Positions 6,901 through 13,559 of a stretch of DNA of 16,305 nucleotides are shown here, piece by piece. This DNA comes from Euryarchaeota archaeon UBA126 (GTDB taxonomy: Archaea > Thermoplasmatota > Poseidoniia > Poseidoniales > Thalassarchaeaceae). The stretch covers positions 1-16,305 of the forward strand of contig DAMG01000047.1 of NCBI GenBank assembly GCA_002497025.1, given 5' to 3'. The position numbers and the translations under genes are program-made. How positions within the stretch are numbered: the stretch's first letter is position 1; every line of letters starts with the position of its first letter. The notes below the pieces were generated by a model. It made no database searches, was not told the DNA's origin, and saw only the letters and a program-made list of their open reading frames with translations.

Positions 6901-8361
6901 GCCTTTTTCCTAGGAGGATTTGCTGACCTTGGTCGTTCAGTAAATACGGTCCTTTCTGGAGTTACCAGCGAAATTTCTACCGGTTCAACCGGTGGAAACG
7001 GGTCCTTTTCTTATGGCCTAGAACTAGATGCAGATAGTGAATTTGATCTCATATTTGAGGCAAGTCAGGGCAATGGTACTGCGGAAGAACCGGCATGGGT
7101 TCATGGTATCTCTATGAACGCAGCTCCTAGTGGGATTTCTGACGGTTTCCATATTAGAGGGTGGATTCCAAATCTACCTCCATTAATCGATATCACCGTT
7201 AGTCGTATGCCTAATTCAGACGGTGATGATTGGACAATTATGTTGGGTATGGAGGGATGGCTCCCAGCACGAAGCGAATTCATGCTCAATGCAAAGGGTG
7301 TAAATGGACAAGACCTCATGCTTACATTACAAGGTTTGACTGTTGGTGAGGCCACTAATTTGGGTATTGACTCCCAATTCACCATCAGGGAAACCAGTGG
7401 TGGAATTAATGAAGTAACTACATCCACTAGATTCGTACTATCAAATAGACTGGATTGGATTCATGCAGAGCTAATTAACAGGGACGCAGGTGCACGAACA
7501 GAGATGTTAATCAACGATATTCCAGAATCAATAGATTTGCTGGCCAGCCTTGGTACGTCAATATCAATTGACATGATTGTACCAGAAAAATATCGTCGGG
7601 ACGGCCCAGCGGTAGATTCTATCATGTTGCAACAGATGCAGTGGATGGAAGGTGCATGGTGGCCTGCTACGGTCTTCCTAACCGATGTTCCTGATTCGAT
7701 TAATCTGACCACAGAAGCAGACGTAGATTATGATATCACGAAAACCCTGGCATTCCAAGGTACTCCGGTTCTTGATTTCTCAGCATCAGATAGCGGAATG
7801 TCGCTATACATTGAGGCCAATGGAAGAGCGATAAATAATCGCGGCGATATGATACTTCTGGCTGAGGGATTGACGGACCGTATGGTGATTAAGCCAACCT
7901 CCGATTATGGTCTAGCAATTAGAAGCGGTGGTGACGGTGTTGAGAGAATTTACCTAAGAGCTTCGAATATGCCTACAACACCTCCTTTGGTAATTGAGGA
8001 AGTAGAGGCTCTTGGAGAAAATCTTCGAAGTGCAACTATCCGAGTTGTTGAGATTGTAGGCCCATACAGCGTAATCGAATTGGAAGACGTTCAAGGCGGG
8101 AGAATAATCGCTTCAGCTCGTGCTTCCGCTGAAGTTGATGCACTTGGTACAACATTTGATCTTAGAGGCGTCCTCCTCGATGCTCAAACGACGGGAGGAG
8201 TCCCTACCGGAACGAGTATTGGGGTCAATGGATTAGCATCCGACTTATCTCTTCTAAATCTGATTCCTGGTTTTGAAGGCTCAACTCACCACATCATAGT
8301 CCCAGAACCATTTTCATCTGGAGTTTTGACACTATGTGCTACTTTCTTGGGAGGTGATTAA
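3994..8361 (+). CDS. giant secreted protein with repeated D-I-P modules, family not recognised
   Basis: A 1455-residue protein I cannot place in a known family. A signal peptide is clear: basic N-region ending 'KNK' and a hydrophobic core at about 18-35. The N-terminal half (about 41-640) includes 'DIDDDGDDDIQ' (190-200), which looks like a calcium-binding loop, and two cysteines (C343, C362) that could pair outside the cell. A glycine-rich linker (about 644-654) leads to a repetitive second half. There the motif [DN]-[IV]-P-x-x-[IVF] recurs near residues 633, 777, 819, 1175 and 1230, with looser copies near 935 and 1057, suggesting diverged beta repeats. No C-terminal membrane helix is seen. 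The tail is 'VPEP' followed by a short hydrophobic stretch and stop. GAGGTG inside a hairpin is the ribosome binding site. The next gene starts one base after this stop, so the two are probably co-translated and may interact. Confidence 0.85.
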   Translation: MENGSVRLIRTAPKNKISLPVLLVILFLLPTMAPFATVSGEARIESQDFQILDELGSVLNQREQVILGDSVSNIAGPLLDQVRVGVQDTSVADPLHDIDEALDDVFLVETAAPAVYHPEPYVILTDENSRPPGEVRTIWSTLFNLTDYVIWSRYVDNAGNVVEQAESITFLTSLLSLLDPETDFLLHQMDIDDDGDDDIQVGLSVNLNNIDLSGTTLSASPQLDYQVSVLPSSTTDSDWDNLQTLEVSILKAFAYSDGILNEGESYVWVIDSKFTHTPYDFTLGVGLERFSFDISGAGADLVLSLVNALTFGVFNGGDESGITIASIAAPYQISIDNSGQTECPDRYSPIELTTLPSSEISCSVTAGFGYVHYSPPDSQDDRDVWEVAYIEAAVHPNRLATILPEEVEVTIRTDSTLADGTGDLGENGLTTVEYWADERADLHIHFHENRSEVPPDNSDGVYGNVTDSSGWFRGMPKGSLTTEEIDRTFTMLGSKSEPELPGGQPNRLGLIIGVKNFTRDTSQNVDDPSLPVNPAYPPKTLLLVRSVQSLESVEYHSWMKRGGTDTDHRRIQITAEEIPTALVFFGSFELGGAEDADTSLDSAQNLDFLSRILDVVLINIVDLFLDIGTILNDIPSATVDVISGGVGGSGGLSGETLHLLMHNNWRIERESRAISEVGLQIGSSPHPTMFGDHLILSKDRGLDTVQGRNGPQTPLVQVAASLRFSGLSAFTLIDEIETDSQSFSLRTSSEQSFTFLYIDHQPSNLEDAAHQGLWISDIPDNVTADLTPELATYTASSTIDRISYTGIEGSQRQAAHILDIPADFTVEFGDTTKWTASTPISTIHAQLTDAENPVTMSGDHFLFHHHPDDGTSTISTRISGLQEVGWKAPAVAGATGAMGQGTAFMSVAGDRTMSINVDHAPTQDEGGLSALVLIDPLPSNVSVDIPTGADAGNNLVIPELNTSQGVSGVAFFLGGFADLGRSVNTVLSGVTSEISTGSTGGNGSFSYGLELDADSEFDLIFEASQGNGTAEEPAWVHGISMNAAPSGISDGFHIRGWIPNLPPLIDITVSRMPNSDGDDWTIMLGMEGWLPARSEFMLNAKGVNGQDLMLTLQGLTVGEATNLGIDSQFTIRETSGGINEVTTSTRFVLSNRLDWIHAELINRDAGARTEMLINDIPESIDLLASLGTSISIDMIVPEKYRRDGPAVDSIMLQQMQWMEGAWWPATVFLTDVPDSINLTTEADVDYDITKTLAFQGTPVLDFSASDSGMSLYIEANGRAINNRGDMILLAEGLTDRMVIKPTSDYGLAIRSGGDGVERIYLRASNMPTTPPLVIEEVEALGENLRSATIRVVEIVGPYSVIELEDVQGGRIIASARASAEVDALGTTFDLRGVLLDAQTTGGVPTGTSIGVNGLASDLSLLNLIPGFEGSTHHIIVPEPFSSGVLTLCATFLGGD
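8349..8358 (+). promoter_or_regulatory. strong Shine-Dalgarno that fixes the TTG start at 8363
   Basis: GGGAGGTGAT at 8349-8358 matches the complement of the archaeal 16S rRNA 3' end almost fully. It lies four bases before the TTG at 8363, within the last codons of the 1455-residue gene. This supports TTG 8363 as the start over the in-frame ATG at 8336 and GTG at 8354, neither of which has a ribosome binding site at a fitting distance. Confidence 0.75.
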
Positions 8362-8362
8362 T

Positions 8363-8929
8363 TTGGGATTATTGGATAAAATTCGCTCTGAAAATGAGGA
8401 ATCAGAGGATTCTGACGCCGCAACTGAACGTGCTCATGAGATTCTTCAAATCGTCGGAGAGCGTGTTGAGAAAGTTCGACCGAGCAGAGTTATTTTCGCC
8501 TCTGTAGCTGTTTTACTGATACTGAGTGGAATCATGATCATTGGAACTTGGATAGTACCATACGACAGAACTTCTGTAGATGTAGTCTATCTCCAAGGAG
8601 TCGGTGGTCATGTTGTTTTGGTTGAATTAGACAACAAAGGATCCCGTTCAATTACTGACGTCCAATTAGATATCAGATTCCTAGATGATGATAGTAATGA
8701 AATTGCCAGATCTACCTTCCAAACCGATGAAATTGCCGCACATACTTCGATTGCTGGTGATAACCTAGAACTGATTGCCCCGGGTGCTTCAGTTTGGGAA
8801 AATTACACCATTGAGATAATCTTAGATTATACTTATCGTGGTACACAATATAATGAAAGATGGACCTACAATGTAGGGAGTTGGACTATGGAGATGTTTA
8901 CTTATGCGGCACCTATGCACTTCCTTTGA
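8363..8929 (+). CDS. single-pass membrane protein with extracellular beta domain, translationally coupled
   Basis: A 188-residue protein starting at TTG 8363 behind a near-perfect Shine-Dalgarno. Residues 1-42 are charged and helical with an acidic stretch ('SENEESEDSD') and no signal peptide features. One membrane helix spans about 43-64, followed by roughly 120 residues predicted as beta strands, with patterns such as 'VVLVELDNKGSRSITDVQLD' and a later 'PGASVWENYTIEI'. This resembles the FxLYD/LEA14/CARDB class of small sandwich domains that carry an 'xxNxG' turn. The topology is probably N-terminus inside, beta domain outside. The start is one base after the stop of the giant secreted gene, so the pair is very likely translated together. 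The product may anchor or help export that partner, which lacks a membrane helix of its own; this role is inferred from context only. Confidence 0.82.
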   Translation: MGLLDKIRSENEESEDSDAATERAHEILQIVGERVEKVRPSRVIFASVAVLLILSGIMIIGTWIVPYDRTSVDVVYLQGVGGHVVLVELDNKGSRSITDVQLDIRFLDDDSNEIARSTFQTDEIAAHTSIAGDNLELIAPGASVWENYTIEIILDYTYRGTQYNERWTYNVGSWTMEMFTYAAPMHFL

Positions 8930-8930
8930 A

Positions 8931-8945
8931 ACGACCTTAGGTCGT
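8931..8945. repeat. perfect inverted repeat ACGACC-TTA-GGTCGT
   Basis: Six-base-pair arms (8931-8936 and 8940-8945) with a TTA loop begin one base after the stop of the 188-residue membrane protein. The CGACC...GGTCG core recurs at 13500-13517 after the protease gene. It may be an RNA hairpin protecting or ending the transcript, or a DNA site for a dimeric protein. No T tract follows, so simple intrinsic termination is not supported. Confidence 0.5.
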
Positions 8946-8949
8946 GAAT

Positions 8950-8975
8950 TATTCGAAATGCATGCGACCCGAATA
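8950..8975. repeat. spaced inverted repeat TATTCG / CGAATA before the protease gene
   Basis: TATTCG (8950-8955) and CGAATA (8970-8975) are reverse complements separated by 14 bases, 31 bases before the protease ATG. The spacer contains the palindrome GCATGC region and GCGACCC. This could be an operator. A six-base match at this spacing may also be chance. Confidence 0.25.
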
Positions 8976-9005
8976 CTGAAAGGCGACTCAATTGGGGGCT
9001 GATTC

Positions 9006-12000
9006 ATGGGACAGAGAATTGCCGTTGCGTTAATCGGACTATTCCTAATATCCTTGTTTCCAGTTGGTGATTTTAATATCAACCAAGCCGAAGGTTCAAC
9101 AGAGTCTCTAGATTGGTCTGTAAATCGCATAGAAATAGCTGCCGACCCCAATTCAATCCAAGACCTTCAATCCCCAACCGTGACAGAGGGATTTGAGAGA
9201 GTTAGGGACAACTATGCTGATTCTAGCATCGGAGTATACACCGAGTCGGGATTGATTCCATCCGTTCATTTACCAAATTCTCTTTCCCATTCTCGTTTGG
9301 ACTTGGCAATGGTCGTTGTTGATGGTGATGTGGGAATTTGGGATGCTCGTCTGGAATTAGAATCCTCAGCGGAAGTTGAGATACGAACAACCGTTCCCCC
9401 CTCCGGCTTCTTGGTTCAAGGAACTCCTCAGGAATTAGATAAGCTAACAATTAATTCTGTAGTTGTTGCAGTACATCCAGTTCCAACCGGACTACTTGTT
9501 CACCCATTATTGACAGTGATTGAGGATGGCTCGATTATGGTTGAGATACTTGGCTGGAAGGATGATAACTTACAGAGGCATATGGAACCAGGGCTTGGTT
9601 TGGAAAGTTCTCTTACAGATGTTGCAAGTAAGTGGCTTACCGATGGATGGAGTCCTGAGGAGGGCCGATACTGGGGTGAAATTGAACTTTCTAACTTAGC
9701 CAGCATGCTTGAAGACCCTGCTGTAGCATATGTAGCTCCTCTACCTGTTTTGGAACTAAAGAATGACAATGCTAGAAGCCATATGGGAATCAATACGGTT
9801 GAATCATTCTTCATTACAGATATAGATGGAGCGGGTCAAACTATTGCTGTCGGGGACTCGGGAATAGATCACGATCATGGAGATTTCAACAACCGCATTG
9901 TCGGTAGAACTTCAGTTACACCAGGAGATTCCTCTACCGCCGACTTATCCGATGGACACGGGACTCACGTTGCATGCACTGTGTTAGGTTCCGGAATGAG
10001 AAGTAGTGGTAACTATGAGGGAGTAGCGCCGGGAGCTGACCTATATTTTCAAGCGATGGAGGATGATGACACCGGCGCCCTATACAGTTACGGAATCAAT
10101 AGTATGTTGAATTCTGCTTACAACGCAGGCGCTCGCTTACACACAAATAGTTGGGGTGCAGGCAGCGGTTTCGGTTCATACTCAACCCAATCCGAAGATG
10201 CGGATGACCGAACTTCAACTTGGGACCAATACTGGAACTATGATGGGATGACAGTTCTCTTTGCAGCAGGAAACGAGAGAAACGATGGCGTATCTCCACC
10301 CGGTACAGCGAAGAATGTAATCACCGTTGGTGGGCACAAGAACCGATACAGTGGCTCACCGGATGAAATGTACTATTGGAGTAGCCGAGGACCTACTGAC
10401 GATGGACGACTTAAGCCGGATTTAGTAGGCCCAGGTGACGGAGTCCGTTCATGTCTTTCCCAAGAAGCCGAGCAAGCATCTTCTGGCTGGTCGAATAATT
10501 GGTACATTGAGTACAGCGGTACCTCGATGGCAACACCAGCAACGGCGGGTGCTGCAACCTTAGTGCGACAATATCTCATGGATGTTGCAAATAGGCCCGC
10601 GCCTCAAGGAGCGCTAGTAAAGGCCCTATTAATTCTCGGCGCTCAAGATATGGGGGCTAGAAACATTCCAAACAATGACGAGGGTTGGGGTAGGGTAAAT
10701 CTTGTCAATTCACTTGTTCCAGATAGTGATGAAGGAATTTTTGTCGATGATCGTAGTCGTATTTCTTCCGGTCAAACCAAGGAATATACCTTCGATATAA
10801 CAAGAGGCGCAGAACCACTCAAAGTGGTATTAGCCTGGTCAGATTATCCAGGCTCTTCCCAGACTACGAATCAATTGCGTAATGACCTGAACCTAGAGGT
10901 GATTCACCCTAACGGAGGGACTTCCTTCAAAGGTAATGTTTTCAGCGGCGGGAAATCAATTGCGGGTGGTAATTTTGACGATAAAAACAACGTCGAAGTA
11001 GTGCTGATAGATAATGCAGGCGTTGGCACATGGACAGTTCGTGTAACTGATGATTATCATGGAGGAAGTAGGACTTGGCAACCGTATGCTTTAGCAGTAA
11101 GGGGAGTCAACGTAAACGATCTATCGCCCGACCCAACATTTGCTCCTGACGTATCAATCAACCCACCAATCCCACAAATTGGAGATCCTGTTCAGATTCA
11201 GGTGACCGTAGAAAATCTTGGGGCTGGATCGGTTTCAAATCTTGATGTGATGGCTAGGGCCGATGGCAGCCACATATCAACTCAAACTATTTCGATGGGT
11301 CCAGGTGAGTCAGTAGACGTACAGTGGAATTGGACTCCATCTACTGAAGGTTTAGTCGATTTGTCTTTCCACATAGATCCAAATGATTTGGTAGAGGAAT
11401 CAAATGAAGGAAATAATCTACTAACTCATACGATGATAATTAGCGCTCCAGGAGTCAGGGTGACATCAGATGAACCATTCATGACTTTGGGTGAAGCAGA
11501 TGACAGTTCCACATCATGGAATATGCTTCTAACTAATACTGCATTATTCGAAACTAATGCAACAATCGAAACAAGTCCTCCTGTAAGGTTGAGTGATGGT
11601 GTTGTATTCGATTGGTATTCCTCACTTACTTCAAACACCTTTAATCTGCAAGAGGCAGAATCGGTAGAGGTAGGCCTCACGCTTATTCATCCGGCTCCTC
11701 CTGAACCCGGAACATATGTGATGACGGTAACCGGAACGGATATCGAGAATGATATTGAGTCTGAGTTAGATCTGTATTTCGATGTGCCAATACTAGCAGC
11801 AGCTGATGTGCTAATTACATCTGGCAAAATTCCAGTAAGCCCTATTTCGCAAACCCAATTACAAGTATTCGTAACCAACGAAGGTAATGGGCCTCAAACT
11901 TACGATGTAGAGTTAAGCTCGCCTGCTGGTTGGCATCTGGGTCTGGATACTTTAGGAGCCTTTGAAGGCTCATCCCACGGTTCAACCGGAACTCTTGCTG

Positions 12001-13496
12001 TGGGAGAGAGTCGATCAATCGACATAACCGTCAACCCACCAGGTGCTATGATTCCAGCAGGATTGAATTTCGATGCTGGTCTGACAGTCCATTCTAGAGT
12101 CAGTAGTGACTCTTGGTCAGTTCCTATTACGTTAGAGGTGATGGCTATCGACCAACTTTCTGCAACTCCTATTAGTGACGGGATTCAATACGAGATTGCT
12201 CCAGATGAAACTCTGAATCTCGAAATTGATTTCTTGAATACGGGTAACCGTCACCTAACCATGACTCCATATCAGAGATCGATTCCATCTGGATGGTCGA
12301 TTGTTGGTGGACTCAACACATTGGAAGCACCGGCAGGAGAAACCACAACTTGGTCGGTTACTTTGCAAGGAAATGGCCGAGCAACAAGTGGTGATTTCAA
12401 ACTAAGATTCGCTACGGATGATGGCTTCTCACTGGATTGGAATAGAACCATCGATGTTCTATCAGCAGCGATTCCGAGTCTTGCATTCCACCAAGTAGTA
12501 TTAGCCGATGGAACAACATCACCAACACCCCTAGGAGTTGGTGCGCATCCAGTTGGAACAGGTTTTGATTTGGCATGGGAGGTTGAGAATGAAGGCACCT
12601 CGACTTGGCGCCCAACGACTTCAATCATCGTTCCTAATAATGACAATTGGGAAGCAAACTGCCCCAGCACACCATCATCACTAGCCGCTGGAGCAAGTAG
12701 TATAATCTGGTGCACAGTTACTATTCCTGTCTCAGAACAAGCGGGTTCGGAACCAGTAGTTACTCTAAGGATGGAAGGAGAAGGTGTTGTTATTGAAAAT
12801 TCTATTTCACTGTTTGTTGATTCGGTTGCGGCCGTAGTTTGGGATTTACGCACCGAATCTTTTGCCCATGAAGGATACCCAGTTCAGATGACAATAGACA
12901 TTCAGAATGTTGGGAATTCGCAAATAAATCACAGACTTGATGTAAATGCTCCTGGTGATTGGGGTATTTTCATCGACGATGAATTGTTAGTAATATTAAG
13001 TCCAGGAGAATCAAGATCTATAGTGATAGAATTTACTCCTGACAGCGGTAGTGACGGAACTATTCAGTTGACACTAAGAAATGGAGAACTTATTCAAGAT
13101 TCTACTTTCAGTTTTGAGGTCGATGTGATGCCTGCAAGAGGCGAGAGTAACAACATGGCATCTACTCTAATTCCTATCCTCGTTATTCTACTAATCGCTA
13201 TTCTTGCAGGAGGCGGATTCTATGTGTTCCAACAAAGGGGAGGCAATTTGGAATCAATAATGGCAAACGAAGCTGTAAGTAAGATTACCGACTCTCTAAA
13301 TATCACTGAAAAAGAAAGCGGTTCTGGTATTGAATGCTGGGTCTGTAGTGGTGATATCATCGTTGGTGAAGCCTTAGCTTGCGGTAGTTGCGGGGCTCGT
13401 TATCATCGACCAGGTCAAGTAGGTGGATGTGATATTCTTTCACTCGGAAAGTGCCTTCACTGCAATGCCGATTGGAACGAGTTAGTCGACGCATAA
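9006..13496 (+). CDS. membrane-anchored subtilisin-family (S8) protease with cytoplasmic RING/PHD-like zinc finger
   Basis: A 1496-residue secreted serine protease that should act on the outer cell surface. It has a signal peptide (1-29), a propeptide-like region (about 30-255) and a peptidase S8 domain (about 260-570). All catalytic residues are visible: D284 in 'VGDSGID', H318 in 'DGHGTHVA', oxyanion N423 in 'AAGN' and S507 in 'SGTSMATP'. A beta domain (about 575-700, with 'RNDLNLEVIHPNG' and 'GTWTVRVTDD') resembles the C-terminal barrel of KP-43-type proteases. A CARDB-like domain follows (about 712-812), then several NEW3-like sandwiches to about 1375. A membrane helix (about 1387-1408) leads to a cytoplasmic tail with C1444, C1447, C1459, C1462, H1467, C1475, C1483 and C1486. 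GGGGG at 8994-8998 precedes the ATG by seven bases. Substrate is unknown; processing of neighbouring surface proteins is possible. Confidence 0.96.
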   Translation: MGQRIAVALIGLFLISLFPVGDFNINQAEGSTESLDWSVNRIEIAADPNSIQDLQSPTVTEGFERVRDNYADSSIGVYTESGLIPSVHLPNSLSHSRLDLAMVVVDGDVGIWDARLELESSAEVEIRTTVPPSGFLVQGTPQELDKLTINSVVVAVHPVPTGLLVHPLLTVIEDGSIMVEILGWKDDNLQRHMEPGLGLESSLTDVASKWLTDGWSPEEGRYWGEIELSNLASMLEDPAVAYVAPLPVLELKNDNARSHMGINTVESFFITDIDGAGQTIAVGDSGIDHDHGDFNNRIVGRTSVTPGDSSTADLSDGHGTHVACTVLGSGMRSSGNYEGVAPGADLYFQAMEDDDTGALYSYGINSMLNSAYNAGARLHTNSWGAGSGFGSYSTQSEDADDRTSTWDQYWNYDGMTVLFAAGNERNDGVSPPGTAKNVITVGGHKNRYSGSPDEMYYWSSRGPTDDGRLKPDLVGPGDGVRSCLSQEAEQASSGWSNNWYIEYSGTSMATPATAGAATLVRQYLMDVANRPAPQGALVKALLILGAQDMGARNIPNNDEGWGRVNLVNSLVPDSDEGIFVDDRSRISSGQTKEYTFDITRGAEPLKVVLAWSDYPGSSQTTNQLRNDLNLEVIHPNGGTSFKGNVFSGGKSIAGGNFDDKNNVEVVLIDNAGVGTWTVRVTDDYHGGSRTWQPYALAVRGVNVNDLSPDPTFAPDVSINPPIPQIGDPVQIQVTVENLGAGSVSNLDVMARADGSHISTQTISMGPGESVDVQWNWTPSTEGLVDLSFHIDPNDLVEESNEGNNLLTHTMIISAPGVRVTSDEPFMTLGEADDSSTSWNMLLTNTALFETNATIETSPPVRLSDGVVFDWYSSLTSNTFNLQEAESVEVGLTLIHPAPPEPGTYVMTVTGTDIENDIESELDLYFDVPILAAADVLITSGKIPVSPISQTQLQVFVTNEGNGPQTYDVELSSPAGWHLGLDTLGAFEGSSHGSTGTLAVGESRSIDITVNPPGAMIPAGLNFDAGLTVHSRVSSDSWSVPITLEVMAIDQLSATPISDGIQYEIAPDETLNLEIDFLNTGNRHLTMTPYQRSIPSGWSIVGGLNTLEAPAGETTTWSVTLQGNGRATSGDFKLRFATDDGFSLDWNRTIDVLSAAIPSLAFHQVVLADGTTSPTPLGVGAHPVGTGFDLAWEVENEGTSTWRPTTSIIVPNNDNWEANCPSTPSSLAAGASSIIWCTVTIPVSEQAGSEPVVTLRMEGEGVVIENSISLFVDSVAAVVWDLRTESFAHEGYPVQMTIDIQNVGNSQINHRLDVNAPGDWGIFIDDELLVILSPGESRSIVIEFTPDSGSDGTIQLTLRNGELIQDSTFSFEVDVMPARGESNNMASTLIPILVILLIAILAGGGFYVFQQRGGNLESIMANEAVSKITDSLNITEKESGSGIECWVCSGDIIVGEALACGSCGARYHRPGQVGGCDILSLGKCLHCNADWNELVDA

Positions 13497-13499
13497 ATC

Positions 13500-13517
13500 G
13501 CGACCCTAATGGGTCGC
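13500..13517. repeat. perfect inverted repeat GCGACCC-TAAT-GGGTCGC
   Basis: Seven-base-pair arms (13500-13506 and 13511-13517) with a TAAT loop lie three bases after the protease stop. The core CGACC...GGTCG matches the hairpin at 8931-8945, which also sits just after a stop codon in this block. A second, weaker stem follows (GCCC 13528-13531 with GGGC 13538-13541). No T tract is present, so read-through into the next gene remains likely. Confidence 0.55.
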
Positions 13518-13542
13518 ATAGCCCGAAGCCCTTAGAGGGGCC

Positions 13543-13559
13543 CGATTGTCGGCCAATCG
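13543..13559 (+). promoter_or_regulatory. hairpin abutting the start codon of the 891-residue gene
   Basis: CGATTG (13543-13548) and CAATCG (13554-13559) pair perfectly around a TCGGC loop, and the ATG begins at the very next base, 13560. There is no Shine-Dalgarno in the usual place and no AT-rich promoter in this GC-rich 63-base spacer. The gene is therefore probably read from upstream transcription, with the stem possibly affecting translation start. Confidence 0.4.

Noticed and set aside
8336..8361. Possible frameshift joining the 1455-residue gene and the 188-residue gene
   Set aside because: The overlap is only an upstream extension of the second frame. A strong Shine-Dalgarno and TTG give a proper separate start, and the second product has its own membrane helix.
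12272..12853. 193-residue minus-strand frame inside the protease gene
   Set aside because: Antisense shadow of the clearly coding stalk region; Ser/Thr/Pro-rich with no recognisable domain.
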